Source: an uncultured Eubacteriales bacterium (GTDB lineage Bacteria; Bacillota; Clostridia; Oscillospirales; Acutalibacteraceae). Taken from it: a stretch of 10,686 bases of DNA. Positions 7,027 to 10,686 of this stretch are shown in pieces; position 1 is the first letter of the stretch; every line of letters begins with the position of its first letter. The notes under the pieces are model-generated. The model was given only the letters and a program-made list of their open reading frames with translations, ran no database searches and was not told where the DNA came from. The DNA lies in assembly GCA_900321195.1 (NCBI GenBank), contig ONVG01000038.1:1-10686 (forward strand), written 5' to 3'. Both the position numbers and the translations under genes were made by a program.

Positions 7027-7985
7027 ATGCTTTCCTCTATAACGCTCTGTGCAGCCTTTACTATCTTAGCTTCTGCCTGTTCGACAGTGCCCTCTATCGA
7101 ACAGCCTGCCGCAGCTTTATGTCCGCCGCCGCCGAAGAAAGTGCATATCCTTGAAGCGTCTATGTTCTCGGCTGTCCTCAGAGATATCCTGCATATACCG
7201 TTGTCCTTTTCCTTTATCGTTATACCTGCAAGAACGCCCTCGACCTGACGCGGTATCGACGCTATTCCTTCGGTATCGCTTTCTTCCGCTCCCGATATTT
7301 CAAGCATTTTCTTTGTAACGAATACTACAGCTATCCTGTTGTCAAAGTAAAACTTCATGGAGTCAAGGGCAAGTCTTTCGGCTTCAAGGCGCGCATGTGA
7401 TTTTGTATCAAACATTATGCGGTTTATCATACCCGAATTTGCGCCCTTTTCTATCATATCCGCAGCTATCCTCATAGTTGCAGGCGTAACGCTCACATAC
7501 TTGAAACAGCCTGTATCTGTAGTTATACCAGTAAATATAGCGTCGGCTATACGGCTGTCTGCCTCAACGCCCATATCTTCAATTATGCATTTAACTATCT
7601 CCGCGCATGCAGCTGCTTCGGGAACTATTATCCCCGACTTTGCAAAGCATGTATTTGAGCCGTGATGGTCGATACAAAGCTCGACCTTATCCCTGAAACG
7701 CTCAAGACCGTCTCCGAAAAGCTGTTGGTCGGCAATATCAACAGAAACTACATGCTCTATATCAAATGTCTGATCTTCAAAGCCGTCAAGTATATATGAA
7801 TACATTTTCTGCGGTATCTTATCCGAACAGAACGGCTGAGCTTTTTTACCGAGCTTTCTGAGCGCAAGGCAAAGCGCATAAGCACAGCCTATAGTATCAC
7901 CGTCAGGCGACCTGTGCATAAGTACGGCTACATTGTCATAAGAAAGAAGCAGTTCAGCCGCTTCCTTTGATGTCAGTTTCTTCAT
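7023..7985 (-). CDS. nrnA: DHH/DHHA1 phosphoesterase: oligoribonuclease / pAp phosphatase
   Basis: Bifunctional NrnA-type enzymes degrade RNA fragments of a few nucleotides and dephosphorylate pAp (3'-phosphoadenosine-5'-phosphate) to AMP, completing RNA turnover where Orn is absent. 320 residues. The DHH domain carries the metal ligands HRSPDGD (H24, D28, D30), D83 in SVDIAD, CIDHHGSN (D106-H107-H108) and D157 in GITTDTG. The C-terminal DHHA1 domain ends in the substrate-binding GGGGHKAAAGC (285-295). All expected catalytic residues are present. The start codon overlaps the rbfA stop as ATGA, and the stop overlaps the truB start in the same way. A c-di-AMP phosphodiesterase is less likely, because there are no membrane helices or GGDEF/PAS domains. 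The exact substrate preference (RNA, pAp or pGpG) cannot be read from sequence. Confidence 0.93.
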   Translation of the reverse strand: MKKLTSKEAAELLLSYDNVAVLMHRSPDGDTIGCAYALCLALRKLGKKAQPFCSDKIPQKMYSYILDGFEDQTFDIEHVVSVDIADQQLFGDGLERFRDKVELCIDHHGSNTCFAKSGIIVPEAAACAEIVKCIIEDMGVEADSRIADAIFTGITTDTGCFKYVSVTPATMRIAADMIEKGANSGMINRIMFDTKSHARLEAERLALDSMKFYFDNRIAVVFVTKKMLEISGAEESDTEGIASIPRQVEGVLAGITIKEKDNGICRISLRTAENIDASRICTFFGGGGHKAAAGCSIEGTVEQAEAKIVKAAQSVIEESI

Positions 7986-8356
7986 TCCTCATTTTCCTCA
8001 TTTTCATCAGTTGTATAGTGTATATCATTAAGAAGTCTTGAAATATTGGCGCTGTACTCTATCGAGTCGGTAGCTTCAAATGCAAGCGCAGGCGCAAAAC
8101 GCAGTCTGAGCCTTGTTCCAAGCTCACGGCGTATATATCCCTGTGCGTTTTTAAGCGCCTTTACTGCTTCCTTTGCGGTATCCAGTCCGTTCATCGAGCT
8201 GATATATACCTTGCTGTATGAAAGGTCGTGAGCAGTTTCGCATCTCACAACGCTTATTATGCCGTTATGAAGTCTGGGGTCTTTCATTTCCCTGAGTATA
8301 GCGGCTATCTCTCTTTGTATATCCTCTGACATTCTGTCTGCTCTGAAATTTGGCAT
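7982..8356 (-). CDS. rbfA: 30S ribosome-binding factor A
   Basis: Small KH-fold protein that binds the 30S subunit during late maturation of 16S rRNA, and is important in cold growth. 124 residues, the usual length. Family features in order: RMSEDIQREIAAIL, MKDPRL, DLSYSKVYIS, a GYIRRELGTRLRLRFAPALAF core and the closing SIEYSANISRLLNDI. The C-terminal tail is acidic (DENEENEE). GGAGG lies 5 bases before the ATG, a strong site. It is the first of the four housekeeping genes; the gene directly upstream is not infB, as it would be in many relatives, but an unrecognised protein 46 bases away. I found no convincing promoter in that 46-base gap. Confidence 0.97.
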   Translation of the reverse strand: MPNFRADRMSEDIQREIAAILREMKDPRLHNGIISVVRCETAHDLSYSKVYISSMNGLDTAKEAVKALKNAQGYIRRELGTRLRLRFAPALAFEATDSIEYSANISRLLNDIHYTTDENEENEE

Positions 8357-8402
8357 ATTTACCTCCGAATAATTTTAATAGATATATAACGCGGATAATA
8401 GA

Positions 8403-8900
8403 TCATTCTCTGACCGTCTTTACTGAATTGTAATAGCTTACTGCGTCTGTTTCGACAGCTCCTAAAAGCCGTTTTTCGATATAATCATAGATATATGCAT
8501 GTCTGCCGTTGACATTGAGCGCTGCGCCGTTTTCGGTATCCTCCCATTTTCCGCCGATATTCGCTATCATAAGCATACCGAAATATGCGCTCATATTGCC
8601 TGCAATACTGCCTGTTTCATCCGAAAAAAGCTCGTCCTGCACAACACCTCTTGTAAAAGCGTCCGTCACTTCCTCAAAGCGCTCCACAGATTTTTCGGAA
8701 AGCTCCAGCGATATTCCGAGTCTTTTGTGTACATAGCGTATGAAGTCAAGTCCTTTGCCGAGCATAAGAAGCTCAAGCGTTACAAGATCAGTATTGCCTT
8801 TTTTTATAAGCTCAAACTGCCTGTCATAATATTTTTCAAGCTGTTCAAGTCCGCTGTTATAATCAATAGTTCTGTTTTTTTCGTTATCAAGTCTTTTCAT
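8403..8900 (-). CDS. Protein of unknown function upstream of rbfA
   Basis: 165 residues from ATG at 8898-8900, chosen because GGTGA precedes it by 5 bases; the frame also opens at GTG 8909 (three residues longer) without a comparable site. It is soluble, with no signal peptide or membrane segment. The N-terminal half is charged and helical (YNSGLEQLEKYYDRQFELI, GKGLDFIRYVHKRLG). The second half carries NMSAYFGMLMIANIGGKWED, followed by NGAALNVNGRHAYIYDYIEKRL. The latter resembles the 'AYxGxxxxxxxGGKW' core seen in several small uncharacterised bacterial families, but I cannot name one with confidence. It ends 46 bases before rbfA on the same strand and is likely co-transcribed with it. No function is inferred. 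Confidence 0.8.
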   Translation of the reverse strand: MKRLDNEKNRTIDYNSGLEQLEKYYDRQFELIKKGNTDLVTLELLMLGKGLDFIRYVHKRLGISLELSEKSVERFEEVTDAFTRGVVQDELFSDETGSIAGNMSAYFGMLMIANIGGKWEDTENGAALNVNGRHAYIYDYIEKRLLGAVETDAVSYYNSVKTVRE

Positions 8901-8936
8901 AATCATCACCGGTATTAAATAATAAATAATAATGTT

Positions 8937-8965
8937 ATTCTTCTGCCAGTCTTTGCGCTTGTCAG
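8937..8965 (-). promoter_or_regulatory. Candidate sigma-A promoter for the 8403-8900 gene and rbfA block
   Basis: On the - strand, CTGACA (8960-8965; five of six matches to TTGACA), a 17-base spacer and AAGAAT (8937-8942; four of six). This would give a leader of about 30 bases before the start at 8900. The 106-base gap it sits in shows no clear terminator for the upstream glycosyltransferase, so read-through is an alternative source of transcription. Confidence 0.4.
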
Positions 8966-9015
8966 CGGTCGGCTTATTTTAATTCCGCTTTCAGCTTTCA
9001 ACATTTAAAATAATA

Positions 9016-10539
9016 CTATTTTATTTTTTTGTAAAGATAATAGGTGTTGAAGCTGTCCTTGCGGCTCTCAAAGCTTTCCGAGCTTATGCACTCGTATCTG
9101 TCGAAATCATATTTTTTATTGCAGGCTATTATGTAATCCGTCTTGCCTTCAGCAATATATTTATCCTGCTCGCTGACTAAATACGGTATGTTAAGACCGC
9201 AGAAAAATCTCCATTCGGGAACATTCCTGCCGACAGTATAAAATCCGCCGTCAAGGAATTTATAGTTGAGCACCGAAGCATCCTCAGTCTGTGATATGAT
9301 GTCGTTGAATTTATACTGGGGAAGTTCTTCCTTTGCATAGCTTATCATATAGGTATTCGGACTTATGAACACCATAAATGAAAAGCTTATAACAGATACT
9401 GCCGCCGCCGAGAAATATATTATCGCGCGGCTAAGTACTTTTTTCTTTTTTTCAGCCAAAAGCTGTACAGTTTTATAGAGCATCACAAATCCCATAGGTA
9501 CAAATACCGCAAGGATAAATGAATAATAGGTGTACATTCTTCCTCCTGCATACAAGAGAAGGAATGAGAATATTGACGTGCTGAGATAGTAAGCGAAAAG
9601 CAGCTTTGAGCGCATGAAAATATATACCGTTCCAAGCGCCATAAACAAAAAGCATGCGCTGAAATTCCATACAAAGCTGCCAAAGCCGTTGTTAAGATTA
9701 AGTATAAGGCTTATAATACCGCTGCCGGAGTCATTAACGGGATAAACGAAAATATTGCAGTAGAAATATACTTCAAACAGATATCTGACAGAATCGTTCA
9801 TAATGAAGTATATCATTACGGGAAGCGAAGCCGCCGCCTCTCCTGCTATAAGGAAAAACAGCGAGGGAAGTATTTTTTTGCTCCAGCGGTTTCTGAAATA
9901 ATATACGAGCATGAAAACGCCCATGCCTATATAAAATCCGAGAAGTGAAAACTTTATCCATAAGACCATGCCTGAAAAAGCGCCCGTCACGAACCACTGA
10001 AAATATGACAGTCTTTTACGGTAAAGCGCGGCTTTCAGTCCGAAATACAGCCCGCAGGCTATCAGCGGCAGACAAAGCTCCTCCGCAGAACCGCCCTGCT
10101 CAAATGCCGCAGAGCCGAATATGACCGCCGCAATGACAGGAAGATAATATATCGCCCGTTTTTCACAGAAAAGCATTATTATCTTAGCCGAGAATATCAT
10201 AAACATGAAGCATGACGCTATTTCTATAAAATATACCCCTAAAAACGAAGCTTCCGATATAAGATAGGCAAAGGAATATATGAAATAAAGAAGCGGTCCT
10301 TTCTGCTCAAAAATATCTCTGTAAAGAGTCCTGCCGTTCATTATGGATTTTCCGACAGTAAAAAAGCAGTTTGCATCATCCCAGTTATTCATAGGATAGA
10401 GCGGAGATGATTTCGAGCAGACAGTTATCGCCGCAAAGGATATCACGAGCAGAAAAATAATATTATAGATACTCAGTTTATTTTTTTCATACAAGATATC
10501 ATTATGCAAAGGCTTGAAAAAAGTTCTCAATTTTTTCAT
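9016..10539 (-). CDS. Polytopic membrane glycosyltransferase, GT-C / PMT-like (GT39 superfamily)
   Basis: Integral membrane protein of 507 residues with about ten or more hydrophobic helices and a soluble C-terminal part of roughly 120 residues. The first extracytoplasmic loop carries NNWDDANCFFTVGKSIMNG (D54-D55) and LYRDIFEQKGPLLYFIYSF (KGP at 80-82). This acidic pair, G-x-x-x-x-x-G and KGP pattern is typical of ArnT/PMT-like enzymes, which use polyprenyl-phosphate sugars as donors. It probably transfers a sugar to a lipid, cell-wall polymer or protein on the outer face of the membrane; donor and acceptor cannot be told from sequence. The start is ATG at 10537-10539 with AGGTG 6 bases upstream; the frame opens at GTG 10548 but without a binding site. 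A promoter-like pair lies at 10567-10595. Confidence 0.82.
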   Translation of the reverse strand: MKKLRTFFKPLHNDILYEKNKLSIYNIIFLLVISFAAITVCSKSSPLYPMNNWDDANCFFTVGKSIMNGRTLYRDIFEQKGPLLYFIYSFAYLISEASFLGVYFIEIASCFMFMIFSAKIIMLFCEKRAIYYLPVIAAVIFGSAAFEQGGSAEELCLPLIACGLYFGLKAALYRKRLSYFQWFVTGAFSGMVLWIKFSLLGFYIGMGVFMLVYYFRNRWSKKILPSLFFLIAGEAAASLPVMIYFIMNDSVRYLFEVYFYCNIFVYPVNDSGSGIISLILNLNNGFGSFVWNFSACFLFMALGTVYIFMRSKLLFAYYLSTSIFSFLLLYAGGRMYTYYSFILAVFVPMGFVMLYKTVQLLAEKKKKVLSRAIIYFSAAAVSVISFSFMVFISPNTYMISYAKEELPQYKFNDIISQTEDASVLNYKFLDGGFYTVGRNVPEWRFFCGLNIPYLVSEQDKYIAEGKTDYIIACNKKYDFDRYECISSESFESRKDSFNTYYLYKKIK

Positions 10540-10566
10540 AAGCAACACCTCACCACTTAATAGTGT

Positions 10567-10595
10567 ATGTTAAAAGAAACCCGAAATGCTTTCAA
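10567..10595 (-). promoter_or_regulatory. Candidate sigma-A promoter for the membrane glycosyltransferase
   Basis: On the - strand, TTGAAA (10590-10595; five of six), a spacer of exactly 17 bases and TAACAT (10567-10572; four of six), 27 bases before the glycosyltransferase ATG. Spacing and position are good, and it is the best promoter match I found in the window. It implies the gene starts its own transcript rather than depending on the gene at the window edge. Confidence 0.5.
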
Positions 10596-10614
10596 CTAAC
10601 CGATAAGCAATGAA

Positions 10615-10628
10615 TACTGATATCAGTA
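10615..10628. repeat. 14-base perfect palindrome TACTGATATCAGTA
   Basis: TACTGATATCAGTA is its own reverse complement. It spans the stop codon of the partial gene at the window edge and lies about 20 bases upstream of the candidate -35 box. It could be an operator for a dimeric regulator of the glycosyltransferase promoter, or chance; it has no T-run, so it is not a terminator. Confidence 0.35.
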
Positions 10629-10686
10629 GATCCCCTGAACTGTTACCTCGCCTGAATTGACAATTATATTTTTACCGTTATCTTCA
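10623..10686 (-). CDS. C-terminal end of an unidentified gene (partial, runs off the window)
   Basis: The last 64 bases read on the - strand as an uninterrupted peptide, EDNGKNIIVNSGEVTVQGIY, ending at TGA 10623-10625. The alternation of hydrophobic residues suggests beta strands, as at the end of a secreted or surface domain. It is too short to assign. It is separated by 83 bases from the glycosyltransferase start, and no terminator is visible between them. Confidence 0.5.
   Translation of the reverse strand, partial: EDNGKNIIVNSGEVTVQGIY

Noticed and set aside
8357..8402. Promoter in the gap before rbfA
   Set aside because: TATATA and TATTAAAAT strings occur, but no -35-like hexamer lies at suitable spacing.
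8499..8918. A 139-codon + strand frame opposite the unknown gene at 8403-8900
   Set aside because: The - strand frame has a good binding site, a protein-like composition and operon context; the + frame has none of these.
8937..9015. Possible terminator after the glycosyltransferase gene
   Set aside because: The only stem (AGCGG with CCGCT) is 5 bp with a 16-base loop and no T-run on either strand.

Overview
The window looks like a chromosomal segment of a low-to-moderate G+C Firmicute of the class Clostridia. A Ruminococcus-like gut bacterium (Oscillospiraceae/Ruminococcaceae) fits best. The reasons are the gene order rbfA-nrnA-truB-ribF, GGAGG/GGTGA-type ribosome binding sites, and a cell-surface protein built from BspA-type leucine-rich repeats plus tandem Ig-like repeats ending in 'VKDxxGTxxKKxF', a style common in ruminococci. 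The genus is an inference from composition and gene content, not from a marker gene.

Layout. Bases 1 to about 1300 hold an IS4-family insertion sequence read on the + strand; its transposase is broken by an apparent one-base shift at a T5C5 run. Bases 1300-1430 hold two hairpins, the second a good + strand terminator, in the convergent gap. Everything from 1428 to the right-hand end is on the - strand. Bases 1428-4001 are a large surface protein (leucine-rich repeats followed by seven Ig-like repeats of 92-99 residues) that lacks a 5' end. The open frame continues upstream to 4178, but that extension runs through an intrinsic terminator (4063-4112) and over the last 34 codons of an unrelated gene read in another frame (4126-4230), so it is almost certainly not real protein. 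Bases 4279-5133 encode a two-helix membrane protein of unknown function.

Bases 5172-8356 are a compact housekeeping block, transcribed rbfA > nrnA > truB > ribF. It has two 4-base ATGA stop/start overlaps, which suggest translational coupling. The products are a 30S ribosome maturation factor, an oligoribonuclease/pAp phosphatase, tRNA pseudouridine-55 synthase and the bifunctional riboflavin kinase/FAD synthetase. In many Firmicutes this set follows nusA-infB; here infB is not directly upstream. Instead rbfA is preceded by an unrecognised 165-residue protein (8403-8900), and further upstream lies a polytopic GT-C-like membrane glycosyltransferase (9016-10539) with a plausible sigma-A promoter. 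The last 64 bases hold the end of another - strand gene.

How it fits together. A candidate promoter at 8937-8965 could drive the 165-residue gene and the housekeeping block, with read-through into the membrane protein at 4279-5133. The first strong - strand terminator after that is the one belonging to the orphan gene end at 4126. The left third (IS, truncated surface protein, orphan gene end, AT-rich repeat tracts) looks like rearranged accessory DNA joined to a stable housekeeping operon. I see no convincing new defence or mobile system; the most informative signals are the two broken genes and the false 5' extension.
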